Origin: Tanypteryx hageni
Lineage: Eukaryota; Arthropoda; Insecta; Odonata; Petaluridae
Reading direction: 5' to 3'
Assembly: GCA_028673005.1 (NCBI GenBank)
Contig: CM054117.1
Span: forward strand, 620,001-684,000
DNA length: 64,000 nt
How positions within the stretch are numbered: position 1 is the first letter of the stretch; every line of letters starts with the position of its first letter. A model generated the notes under the pieces. That model was not told the origin of the DNA, made no database searches, and saw nothing but the letters and a program-made list of their open reading frames with translations. The position numbers and the translations under genes are program-made. Below are positions 53,536 to 63,500 of this stretch, piece by piece.

Positions 53536-54169
53536 CAGTTTTTTGTGGGTACTCTTACTCAAAAACTATTAATCAGGTTAACGTATTCAAATGAAAGTTG
53601 TAGGGAATTTAATTTTCTACAACCTTTGTTCAAAACATTTTCCCATATAATGCATTGTTGAAGAGATATCTTAAAAACTAAATTTTTTAGCTGCCACCAC
53701 CACACTACCTACCGGCGACTATTGTAAACATTTTATGTTTAGTTACGTCTTACTATTAACAACGCTCCTTTTGATTTTCTTAATTGTTGAAGCTCCCTGG
53801 TTATATCAAATATCAGAAGGCTCGAGTTTGAGTTTTTTTCTGTTCTTTGTAAAGTTAAATTTTTCTCACATTTTCTTAAAATATTTATTATCATTTAACC
53901 TATTTGGAATTTTTAGAAATATTACAGGTACAATGTAGAAAGTCATGTGGTGGCCACATCAGATTTTTTTAATGTAAAAACGTGTTGGCAACAATTAAAT
54001 AAGGAATGCTATTATGCATTGCACCTTATTTTCAGAACAGGACAGAAAATTAAATATCTATAATAAATAATTTGCAATCTTTTAACTCTTGACTGGCCTT
54101 ATTCTTATTCCAAATATCTAGAACTTACTAACATTAATAAAAGGCTACTTCTGTCCCTTTGTGGCTCCC
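53536..54169. other. Unassigned A+T-rich sequence
   Basis: Flank of the truncated Gypsy. No gene, TIR or tandem repeat recognised. Confidence 0.5.
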
Positions 54170-54600
54170 TCTGTCATGCTATAAAAATGCAAATAACTCG
54201 ATAATGGAACGAGATTCATTTTTGATATTTGGCAGGAATGATCAATTCACATACTGTAAGATGATGATGAAAAGAAATCTCGAAAAAAGTCCTAGGTTCG
54301 GCTCCAAGGTAGACCTTTCCATTTCCCATATGATAACACGTAAAAATCGACTTTTTGACTTGCAAGCTTTTATTCTTTTTGAGATCTAAATTAGAAAGAA
54401 TTAAGAATCTTCAGATCTAGACCATTTTAAAGGAAAAACTATTAAGTTTTTTATTCTGTTCATCTATTCCTGCCTACAGTTCGAAATTCCTCATGTTAAA
54501 TGTTTAATTCTCATATTTTGGGGAAATCTTGCCATTTTAATGGGATGTTGCCATGCCAACCCATTACAATGTTAAACTTCGAAATCCTATTGTTATTTCA
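54170..54600. repeat. Dispersed repeat R, copy A
   Basis: Matches 56930-57360 and 35492-35720. Shared order: ATTTCCCATATGATAACA, ACTTGCAAGC, AATCTTCA, TTTTAAAGGAAAAA, TTCGAAATTCC, TTAAATG. Copies A and B flank the piggyBac B element. Confidence 0.6.
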
Positions 54601-54936
54601 ATCCTTATGGGTGAAAGTGTGCTTTGAATGCTTTTACAATTAGTATGAGAGAGAGAAATTCTTCTCATGGCAATCAATGTAAACAACATTCATTGCGTTA
54701 TTTAAGAGGAGTGCATTTGAATGTAGAATATTAACCATTCGCATATTACAATTAGGTACTTAGAATCATCGTACCAGTTCGAAACATGAAACAACGAATG
54801 CCTAAAAGAACAAAAGTTTATTTTCTTGCCATCCAAAGAAAGTCAAGGCACATTTATGTTCATTTTTTATTTCACAAAAATCTTTCCTGTTGAACTTCAA
54901 CGGGCATCTCCCTAGTAAGTAATAAAGTTGCTACAA

Positions 54937-54940
54937 TTAA
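54937..54940 (+). repeat. TTAA target duplication, left of piggyBac B
   Basis: TTAA directly before CCCTTAATTAGTCGC. Its partner is at 56728-56731. Confidence 0.9.
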
Positions 54941-55289
54941 CCCTTAATTAGTCGCATGGGGTCAATATGACCCCAAGCAATGTTTTTTCGTCAATATCTA
55001 AAGAAATGTATTAACAATCTAACTCAAATTTGTTCTACCTTCGAAACTGACATTCTAGAAGAGAAATTTGTATTTTTGTTTTTTTATTAATTTGTTATTT
55101 TTGATATTTTTATATTTATATATATAGTATTAATATTGTAAATATTGAGAAAATTAAACTATTTTAATGTGCTATTTTGGTGTGTATCCATTTGTTATGT
55201 ATATATGAGGTTAAAAAAGTTGCTTTTATTTTGACATCTCTCTACCTGTTGCTTTTTTCTCTATTGGTCTAGAAGGGTTAAACGCAATA

Positions 55290-55999
55290 CAGATTATTAT
55301 TATCACATCAGAAATACAAATAATTTTCCTGATAAGCAGTATTTCATTGTTTTAACACTAGTTCTCTTATGATACATTTCTACTTCACTAATTTTCACTA
55401 TAGGTTGGTTACCCCTCTTCCTCCCATCTCCCCCCCCCTCCAATGTACCATTTTCTCTTTTTTCGGAATTCTCCGGGTGTTTTCTTACTTCGGCCGCACA
55501 CATGCAACCGTTTTCTTCCCATAGTTTTCTACCCGCAATAAAAGTCACAAACAAACGCACGTGGTCTCTCTAAAAGTAAGCGGTTTGCCTTTTATTACCG
55601 CTCACCCTTTTTAGCACGAGTTTCTCCCTTATTTATCGGAATAAGCACGAACACGAATGAGATTGGCAATCTTCCAAGTTTTTGGATCTCCTACCGGTCG
55701 CATGTCGGTCGCGGTTGGGACGTTTTAGACCAAAACATGAAAATCCTATTTTCAATGGGGTTTCTATGGAGAAGTCCCAAGTACGTTCAAACTTATAGGA
55801 CGCACTTGGACCTCGGCACGAACCCCTTGGGTCGCTCGAGGAGGCAACTTTTGTCCCAAGCCCCATCGAGGGCAATCCTCGGTGACAGCAGAAGTGAGCT
55901 TGAATCTTTCTGCTAGTTGGGGGCAGCCATAAACTACTTCATGCTGTAGGTGGGGGCCGGAAAGCGGCCGTGCCGCGACCGATGTCTAATCCACAAGTG
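55290..55999. other. Non-coding interior of piggyBac B
   Basis: G+C-richer filler with pyrimidine runs (CCTCCCATCTCCCCCCCC near 55430). No transposase similarity is seen before 56003, so the internal deletion was filled or the sequence comes from elsewhere. Confidence 0.45.
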
Positions 56000-56002
56000 T
56001 GA

Positions 56003-56566
56003 GTGATCTCCGCAAAAATAGTCCTATCCCTAATAAAGCCCTCAACGCGACCTTCATGCGACAATGCAACAAAAGGTGGCGTAGATACATGCGATCAGCT
56101 CTGCGCTGCTTATAATGTTGGCAGAAGAACGAAAAGATGGCCGTTAGCTGTGTTTTTTCATTTGCTGAACGTTTCTGCCATAAATGCCTTTATTGTTTAT
56201 AAACAAAACGTTTAAAAGGAAATGACAAGGCGAAATTTCTTAAAATCATTATCGAAGGAATTAATAAAGGATCTACAGATTTTGAGGTCTCAGAGTCAGT
56301 TTATATCTAGGCATCTCCGAAAGCGCATATGCACTCAACAGGGACTTGCGGAGGAAGGTCCATCGACGGGATCGGGACTATCAAGAGGAAGATGCGAACA
56401 TTGCCCAAGAAATATAGACAATAAAGTGTCCACTAGATGTGGAAATTGTGGAGCTTTTACTTGCAAAGACCATATGATAATGAAGTGCATTGAATGTGGG
56501 GAGAGTGAAAGTGATCAGAAAATACAAAAAAATATTTTAATTTATTTTAATCAATGTTTATTGTAA
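56003..56566 (+). pseudogene. piggyBac transposase C-terminal remnant with cysteine-rich domain
   Basis: Blocks: KPSTRPSCDNATKGGVDTCD (the conserved KGGVD), AAYNVGRRTKRWPLAVFFHL, LNVSAINAFIVYK, a stop at 56213-56215, then in the same frame MTRRNFLKSLSKELI, RHLRKRI and a zinc-binding tail CEHCPRN...CGNC...CKDH...KCIECGE, which in this family binds the transposon ends. About 190 of some 580 residues remain, so there is no catalytic core. ATG 56003 is not a real start. Confidence 0.88.
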
Positions 56567-56929
56567 AAACTATTAATAAATAATTGTCTTATAATGTAAG
56601 ATTGATTTTATTTCCAGTAAAATATAAATAAATTAATATATTATTGCTTATCTTTAGAAATCATTTTGGGGTCATATTGACCCCACGCGACTAATTACGG
56701 AACTTTTTTCACGCGACTAACTAAGGGTTAAAATAAGAATACCACGTGAAGCTATAAGCTTAACACTGAGAAAAGCCTTGCATTCAGCTGCCATAGAAGG
56801 GAAAAATTCAACATTCAATGGGTTAATAGTATTTCCTCAACAGCAAATTATGGAAAATGAAAATTTATTATGGCACATTTAGATATATAAAAACACGGAT
56901 TTCTCTCTCTCTGTCCCGAATGTTCGACT

Positions 56930-57360
56930 ATTAAAGAGCCATTACAAGATAGTGGGAGAATTGAGAACTATTTATGACCAAGTATAATGCTATTTTTAAC
57001 AAACTTTCCGAGTAGGTAGAAGATTGAAATTTGGTAGGATTGTTTGATTCTTATAGTAAAAAATCCCCAAAAAAGAACCAGATTAGACTCCATAAAATAA
57101 TTTCTATTTCCCAAAAGATAACATGTATAAATCAATTCAGCAACTTGCAAGCAGTCATTCTTTTGCTCATAAAAATTAAAAAGATTGATCCTCAATCTTC
57201 AAACCACGACTGTTTTAAAGGAAAATAAACAAAGTTTCTTAGTCATATTGTCGACTGTCTCCTTCAGCCTGCAAATGCTTGAATGTAATGTTTAAATGAC
57301 ATTTTGGCAAAAGTTAGTGATTTCATTAGGATTTTCCTCGACAACCATGCCCTTATATAT
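56930..57360. repeat. Dispersed repeat R, copy B
   Basis: Matches 54170-54600 over most of its length (ATTTCCCAAAAGATAACATG, AACTTGCAAGCAGTCATTC, CTGTTTTAAAGGAAAATA). It lies just right of piggyBac B, whose insertion therefore did not fall within one continuous copy. Confidence 0.6.
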
Positions 57361-57940
57361 TCCTTCCTGTCATATTGATGGGCTTTTATACTAGTCAATA
57401 ACAAATAATTGATTTAATTTCATTACTTTTTTAATATGATTTTGCATACACATTGAAATGCAAAAATGCCATACTTCAGAATTGATATATTATTGCTTCC
57501 AAAGAGCAGCCAATTTTATGTACAATAGAAATATAGCATTATGTCCAAATCATTTCCACATTTTCAATAAAATCAAGTAAAAAATATAAATTTTCAATTT
57601 TAAAATATCAGCATATGTGATAAATCCACAAAGTTTTTATACTAGTAAATTTTAATTCCTTTATGCAGATAAAAATGACAAAAAAAACAAATTTTCCTAA
57701 TTTAATGATAGACAAGAATGAAAACATAGAATGTTCGCAATGAAGTTTCATTATTTCTGGTGTGTTAATCACTGAAATACACTGACACTAAAATTACATC
57801 TTAAATTAAAAAACAATCTTTTGAGAAATTTTTCCTTTCTGTCGAACACATTGAGGACACCATATCATTTTCTTTATGATAATAAAAATTACTTAAAACA
57901 TACTTTGATCAACCAAAAAAACTTGGATGAATGAGGATGA
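57361..57940. other. A+T-rich sequence without recognised feature
   Basis: No gene or repeat found. Confidence 0.5.
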
Positions 57941-58068
57941 ATTTGTGTGTACACACACACAAACATATACAACCATATATCATATCAAATAAATATAACC
58001 TTTCTACGGCAGTGACAAATGAGTAATCCCCAAAATCTTTAGAAATACACACACATGTATATATGTAC

Positions 58069-58115
<47 letters not shown>
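57941..58115. repeat. (CA)n/(TA)n microsatellite left of mariner
   Basis: Alternating ACACAC and TATATA tracts with an intervening unique piece; the last (CA)n run touches the mariner terminus. Confidence 0.85.
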
Positions 58116-58117
<2 letters not shown>

Positions 58118-59420
58118 GGGTGTAACAAAAGTAATGCAACATTTTGTAATTACTGTAACTTTAATAAATTATACATTTATATTTTTTCTATATACATTTT
58201 ATTTTTGATTAGTATTAAATAATTATGCTAATTGATTTGTTTAAATGATTGTTGTTTAAGATAGACTAATTATGGTGAGAGTTCGACAAAACTTGAATGA
58301 AAGAATAAGAATGGTACAAATTTATTATGAAAGAAAGAATTACACTGAAGTTAATCGAGTAATTGCAGAAGAATTTCATTGTCCTCCTCATTGCTCCAGT
58401 ATACAGCGTCTCATTTTAAAATTTGAGAGAACTGGTTCAGTAGCCAATGCTCCGAAAAGTGGATGCCCATCATTGGTGAAGAATCGAGGCTTCCATCATG
58501 ATCGGCTTATTCTGCAGCAGTCATCATCAACACGCAGAATTTCTAAACAACTAACAGAAGAAGATGATTACAAGGTCAGCCACATGATGCTGAAAACTCT
58601 CAAGCTAAAGCTATACATACCCAGACTTCTTAATGCATTACAAGAGGATGATGCCGACCGGCATTTGGAGTTTTGTGAAATGTTTCTGCAGATGCAGGCT
58701 TGTGACTCAGGGTTTGTCGATAATGTCATTTGGTCTGATGAAGCTGTCTTCAAATTAAACGGCCACATCAACAGGAACAATCGCATTTATTGGGGAGCTG
58801 AGAATCTGCTGACAAATGAGGTTAATCTTCCAGGTGTCTCCGTTTGGCACAGAATTTCCTCACAGGGGATTATTGGGCCTTACTTTTTTACTGGAAATGT
58901 CAATAAGAATTTTTACTTGGCTATGTTATGAGAATGGTTATGGCCCAGAATTCAGAATCATGTCACTAATGGAGGTTATTTTCAGCAAGATGGCGCTCCA
59001 TCTCATTATGCATCAATTGTACGTGATTGGTTGAATGAACAACTTCCTCAACGGTGGATAGGTCGCCGGGGCTTCATTGCTTGGCCACTCCGTTCACCGG
59101 ACTTAACCTCCCCTGATTTTATCTTATGGGGTTTTCTGAAATATAAAGTCTATGGTCAGCAGCCACAAAGTCTTCAAGAATTAAAGAATGCAATATCTTT
59201 TGCAATAGAAGAAATTGGTGTTGATATTTGCAAAAATGTTTGCCGATCTGTAACCGAAAGATTTCGGATGTGTTTTAATCATGACAGAGGACATTTTGAA
59301 AATTATAGAACATAACTCATTGACACTTTTCATATTTCATCATTTATTTAGTCTTTTTATTGTTTTATAATCATTAATAAATACAGTTATAAAATGTTGC
59401 ATTACTTTTGTTACACCCTG
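58116..59420 (+). mobile_element. Tc1/mariner-superfamily transposon with intact TIRs
   Basis: CAGGGTGTAACAAAAGTAAT... at 58116 and its near-exact inverse ending at 59420 give TIRs of about 30 bases (matching through GCAACATTTT). Length is 1,305 bp. TA follows the right end; the left neighbour is CA, probably altered within the microsatellite. It lies in a (TA)n(CA)n tract on both sides. Confidence 0.92.
58272..59315 (+). pseudogene. Tc1/mariner transposase, one frameshift
   Basis: Cut-and-paste transposase for TA sites. The N-terminal helix-turn-helix part (MVRVRQNLNERIRMVQIYYE, NRVIAEEF, SIQRLILKFERTGSV) binds the TIRs. Catalytic part: VIWSDEAVFKLNG (first Asp), then after a shift at about 58930 NGGYFQQDGAPSHYA (second Asp) and WPLRSPDLTSPDFILWGFLK (third Asp), with 36 residues between the last two, so not a classical DD34D mariner. 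The C-terminal HFENY is typical of this branch. Start ATG 58272 is 156 bases from the left TIR, and the stop is about 105 bases before the right end. Apart from the one shift the gene looks complete. Confidence 0.88.
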
Positions 59421-59431
59421 TACACACACAC

Positions 59432-59520
<89 letters not shown>

Positions 59521-59532
59521 CACACACACACA
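59421..59532. repeat. (CA)n(TA)n(CA)n microsatellite right of mariner
   Basis: CA, CATA, CA, TA and CA runs over 110 bases. Together with 57941-58115 it is the tract into which mariner inserted. Confidence 0.92.
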
Positions 59533-60437
59533 TATCATGTTCATTTTTTACATTCTGAATATTTTCAATGTTGGAGAAAGTGAATCACAGCCAAATTTAT
59601 ATAAGTGCTTTTTTAAAGTCAAATATATATTATCACTGTTTCAATAAAATGTATAAGTCCATGGTAGCAGGACTGATTCAGACAGGATATAATTTATTGA
59701 AGTATTGGGTACCATTAATGCTAGCCCTGAATCATTTTAATACTATATCAATATTTATATAGTTATAGATTAGTAATTTTGTTTCACATTTAAATGTAAC
59801 CTTCAAAAGTACCATCAAGTAAATCACTTATCCTCATATGAAAATAGCTCTTTGAGCAATGATGGTGATGATATTTAAAAGATATAACCTTAAAAGGAAA
59901 TAATTTCAGAAACTCATATTTATGTCATTTAAAAGTTGGATCTGAAGATAGAATATTTTTTCATTCTTACATCTTCCTTCACAAATTCTGATCCGTGACA
60001 AAAATTAGGTATTAGATTAAAAGAGAACTATATTTTTTTAGCAAATAACTGTGATTTAGAATTCAATATTTTAAAAGAACTCCATTGTTCGACGTGCCTG
60101 AATTCTCACAATGTGAATGATGGAAAATCCTCTTTCATATCTGCAGATGCCGAGAAAAAACCTGCTGAAAACATAAAGAATTGCAAAGGAATCTGATGGC
60201 AGGATAAAAAACTTTGAATGGTGGGTTCGTTTCTTCCATTCCTAAATGTTTATACTTGAAATATTATGATGGAAACTGAAATTTTAATAATTCTGAATTT
60301 TTATTTGTAAGTCCTTGGGAGATACATCTCTTAACTCCTCTGTGAGGCATTTAACTTCAGTTACTTGATGTTTTTATGATGCTGAATTACCGTTGAAAAC
60401 ATTATTCACCAGTGAAAATATATGGAATGATAGGAAC
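59533..60437 (-). other. Probable 3' untranslated or downstream region of the PCGF gene
   Basis: A+T-rich, no frame of note. On the minus strand AATAAA occurs at 60305-60300, about 130 bases after the stop codon, and could be the polyadenylation signal. This is inferred from position only. Confidence 0.4.
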
Positions 60438-60563
60438 TCATATATCTATACGGGGACGATACTGCAAGCGCAATGGAGGATCACGAAACCTCCATCTCGT
60501 AACAAAAACAAATTTAAGAGTATGATCTTTGCCAAGTAGTTCATCATTGCAAAGAATGTCAAT
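60438..60563 (-). CDS. PCGF3: Last coding exon of a Polycomb RING-finger gene (PCGF3/5 type)
   Basis: On the minus strand a TTTTATATTTCAG acceptor precedes 42 codons including the stop: IDILCNDELLGKDHTLKFVF, then VTRWRFRDPPLRLQYRPRID and a terminal Ile, TGA at 60440-60438. This is the end of the RAWUL (ubiquitin-like) domain of PCGF3/PCGF5 proteins (insect l(3)73Ah), which ends with a YRPK/RxD motif. PCGF proteins pair with RING1 in Polycomb repressive complex 1 and help ubiquitinate histone H2A. The frame is clean and the acceptor well formed, unlike the TE genes around it. Upstream exons are not in the remaining 3.4 kb, which is TE-filled intron or extends beyond the window. A processed copy is unlikely because an intron is present. 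Confidence 0.83.
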   Translation of the reverse strand: MDILCNDELLGKDHTLKFVFVTRWRFRDPPLRLQYRPRIDI

Positions 60564-60939
60564 CTGAAATATAAAAGTAAAGCTTGTTAGTAAACATTTT
60601 TGCAAAAGTTATATATCTTAGAAAAAGCTTAATACAAATTTTATGAGTATAATTTAAAAATTTAAGTTAATAAATTGCATTAGCAACCAAATTTACTTTT
60701 TGTTTAATAGAACGTCATTGAATCAAAACTTAACACATAGATTTTCTGGTGTAAAAGACTCACCCATGTGTAAAATGCACCACTAAAAATAAGCCCATTT
60801 TCCAGTTTCAAGAATCTTTTACTCATGAAAACAGATATGCCTGGATAAGGGCATAAAATTCATCAGTGGTTAAAGACAACATAAAGTTAATTATTGGTTG
60901 AAAAGCATCAATTAGTTTAATAATTTTGAAAATATACTG

Positions 60940-61020
60940 TATTTACTTGCATACAAGCTGCATTTTTTTCCAAATTTTTCATCCCCAGAACAAGGATGCG
61001 GCTTACATGCAAGGAAAAAC
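60940..61020. repeat. MITE-like inverted-repeat sequence
   Basis: TGTATTTACTTGCATACAAGC and GCGGCTTACATGCAAGGA are inverted versions of one word around a GCATTTTTTTCC core, as in short pogo/Tigger-type MITEs. It lies in the PCGF intron. Confidence 0.45.
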
Positions 61021-61211
61021 AAATCAGAAAAATCTAAAGATGTGAGATAATCATTAGAATTCACTAGGAATTTGCTAATTGGTTGGGTGAATCAATGCGC
61101 AGGATGTGGCACATTATATACAGTAAAAGTTCATTTTAACGGCACCTGTTCTACCAGCAAACACGCTCTAACGGCATATTTGGTGAAATTACCTTTTTCA
61201 ATCGTCTAATA

Positions 61212-61552
61212 CAGGGGTCGACAACCTTTTCTGCACGGCGGGCCACATTTGCAGTTGTGAATGCTTCGGAGGGCCGCATTGATAGTCAAGAAAGCCTCGG
61301 CGGGCCGGATGAGCGAATAAATCAAAAGTTTTCTAGAGATTCTATGATTTCATATGAACAAAATCAAGTCTACATAATTTACTAGCGTTAAAACTTCACC
61401 CGAAAAGGCTTTGAGACCATAATTTTACTCAAAAAATATAAAATTGCCCATGAGAAATTTTCCTGATCACTTTTTCATTACAGCTTTGTGGGCCGCATAA
61501 AGCGTTCTTGAGGGCCACACTTGGCCCGCGGGCCGTAGGTTGCCGACCCCTG
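61212..61552. mobile_element. 341 bp hAT MITE with 8 bp target duplication
   Basis: It starts CAGGGGTCGACAACCTTTTC and ends TAGGTTGCCGACCCCTG, inverted repeats of the Charlie-type hAT form with GGGCCAC words inside both ends. Flanks are GTCTAATA (61204-61211) and GTCTAAAA (61553-61560), an 8-base duplication with one change. No ORF. It interrupts the leader of the Tigger element. Confidence 0.93.
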
Positions 61553-61698
61553 GTCTAAAAGATGTCGCCACAGTCATGACTAATCTTCCGTAAGCTTATC
61601 TTACATTGCTCCTCTGTTTCAAGGTGTCAACAGTCATGACGTACTGTGTAATAATTTTGTTATTCAAGTTATAAAAATTTTAAGATACCCTAAAGAAC

Positions 61699-62830
61699 AT
61701 GAGTAGTAGCAGCAGTAGTAGTAGAAAACAAGGGAAACCAATGGTGCTGACTTTACAAGAGAAAATTGACAATTACCAACATCTGGATAATGGGATAAAT
61801 AGACGCATATTAATGAATGAGTATAATATAAACTCACCTATGATATATGACATTAAAGCAAGAAATCAGGAACTTCTAAATAATAATAAAATATCCGAAA
61901 ATGTAATGAAGCCAAAGCTAGAACAGTTGGATGCAGTATTATACAGGTGGTTTAAAGTGACACTTTCTGCAGGTTTCCCAAACACAACTCCACTATTAAT
62001 TGAAAAGGCAAAATACTTTTATTAGCAAATACAAATGAGCGAATGATGTATTTTTTCTGATGGGTGGCTATCTCATTTTAAACATTGTCATGGAATACAA
62101 AAGCTGATTGTCTCAGGTGAACTTCAATAAGCTTATAGTGAGACTGCACATGAATATTGTCAGTCTTTTGCATCTCTCATTGACGATTATGGTTTAACTA
62201 GAGAAGAAATTTGTAACGCTGACGAAACCACATTTTTGAAAATCTCCTGTCAGTTTCAAGACCAGCCATGTCCATTAATTCCTGAAAGGCCCACTAGTCA
62301 CGCTGTATAAATCCAATCTTTCTATTGTTGTAGGAGACTCAAAAAATGGCTTACTAAAGATAATGTGCTCTTCTATGAATGGGATGAAACTCAACATGGA
62401 AAACGGTCCAATGAAGTAGCCTCAACTGTCCATGAATGTCTGTGCAAGTATGGTTTTTCCCTGAAACTACTAAGACTCTCTGGGTCATCTGTGATGGCTG
62501 CAGAGGGCAGAACAAAAACACAACAATGATAGGGATGCGGTTTTGCATAATGCTCCACCATACATCAAAGAAGTCAAAATAATATTTCCAGTAGAAGTAC
62601 ATTTTTCTCCTTCAGACAGGGTTCTTGCACAAATTGAAAAATGAATCAAGAAAAAAGATATGATCATAGATCCATCCGAATATACTACAATTTTTCTGAG
62701 TTTGGTACAACGGTCCCTTTAGAAGGCAGAGTCTTTAACTGAAAAAGAACTTTGGCAGATGTTCTGAAATTACCATGGCAGTGGCACTAAAATTTAGGGC
62801 AGCAAAAAGATTTTATTTGGAAAAAATAAA
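61699..62830 (+). pseudogene. pogo/Tigger (Jerky-like) transposase remnant
   Basis: ATG 61699 opens a Ser-rich start and VLTLQEKIDNYQHLDNGINR with NINSPMIYDIKARNQ, matching the first CENP-B-type helix-turn-helix; AVLYRWFKVTLSAGFP belongs to the second. After 62025 the sequence continues in broken frames: HGIQKLIVSGEL, YGLTREEICNADETTF (first catalytic Asp region, about 62190-62240), HNAPPYIKEVKIIFPVEVHF (second site region, where the usual Asp is His) and SPSDRVLAQIEK. Several stops and at least two shifts. Jerky-type proteins are often domesticated; this one is not. Confidence 0.8.
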
Positions 62831-63500
62831 TAAAATAACAATAATATATTAGTGAAAGATGATATGAATTGCCGAATTGACAGCAGGAGTTCCAAAAGCA
62901 TTAACAAAAAACATAAACTGACTTGACTACAGCCTGTGCCAGTAGGGATCCCAATAGTTCCCTTGATGTTAAAGGAATGTCAAAAATTTACTTGTAAAAT
63001 ACTATGGTCAAGACTGGGCCACTTTATGCTCACTGGCTTTCTATTGCAAAGTCATTAATGGAAATGAAGGCATGGTTTATAATAATAATAATGATAATGA
63101 ACAATTTGAGGAACAGTGTAATGAAGATCACATGATTTATAAAAATGAAGCAAATTTTATTTAGTCAATATTATTTCACTCTGTTTTTGCTCCAAAAAGC
63201 TACTTTTGGAGCATAGAAGTGTGTTTTGATTTTTATTGTGATTATTAGATACTGATGTTACCATGATAAGCTTTATGTTTTTTACCTATCTTACATTTTT
63301 GTCAATTTACAACAATCTCAAGAGGTTATTAACCCTTAAATTTTATTTAGTGTGGTCCAAAAGATGTTTATGTTACCACAAGAATTATTTTGTTCCCTTT
63401 TTTTATTTAAAGCAATTTTGAATTTCATAATTTATATTTTTTATTGTAATACAAAAAAGGTATTTGTATTACTTTCTTATATACATAGTAAATTGAGAAA
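62831..63500. other. Unassigned sequence with a short tRNA-like relic
   Basis: GGCTTTCTATTGCAAAGT at 63035-63052 is identical over 18 bases to the anticodon arm of the tRNA-like head at 49818-49835. No A or B box is kept. Otherwise A+T-rich and empty. Confidence 0.4.

Larger units (their letters stand above)
54941..56727. mobile_element. piggyBac B: internally deleted element with intact ends
   Basis: TTAA-CCCTTAATTAGTCGC opens it and GCGACTAACTAAGGG-TTAA closes it, the exact layout of piggyBac ends. Subterminal GGGGTCAATATGACCCC (54959-54975) and GGGGTCATATTGACCCC (about 56667-56683) are inverted copies of each other, and each is itself near-palindromic. A second inner GCGACTAATTACGG word precedes the right end. 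At 1,787 bp it is too short for a full transposase gene plus ends, and only the C-terminal part of the transposase remains. It could still be mobilised by a related transposase. Confidence 0.93.
61121..62830 (+). mobile_element. pogo/Tigger-type transposon, decayed
   Basis: TA-CAGTAAAAGTTCATTTTAACGGCACC at 61119 is a typical Tigger-branch terminus. The transposase follows from 61699. The right terminus was not located. A hAT MITE is nested at 61212-61552. Confidence 0.7.

Noticed and set aside
55303..55875. Two minus-strand frames within piggyBac B
   Set aside because: No family resemblance; composition follows local G+C-rich filler.
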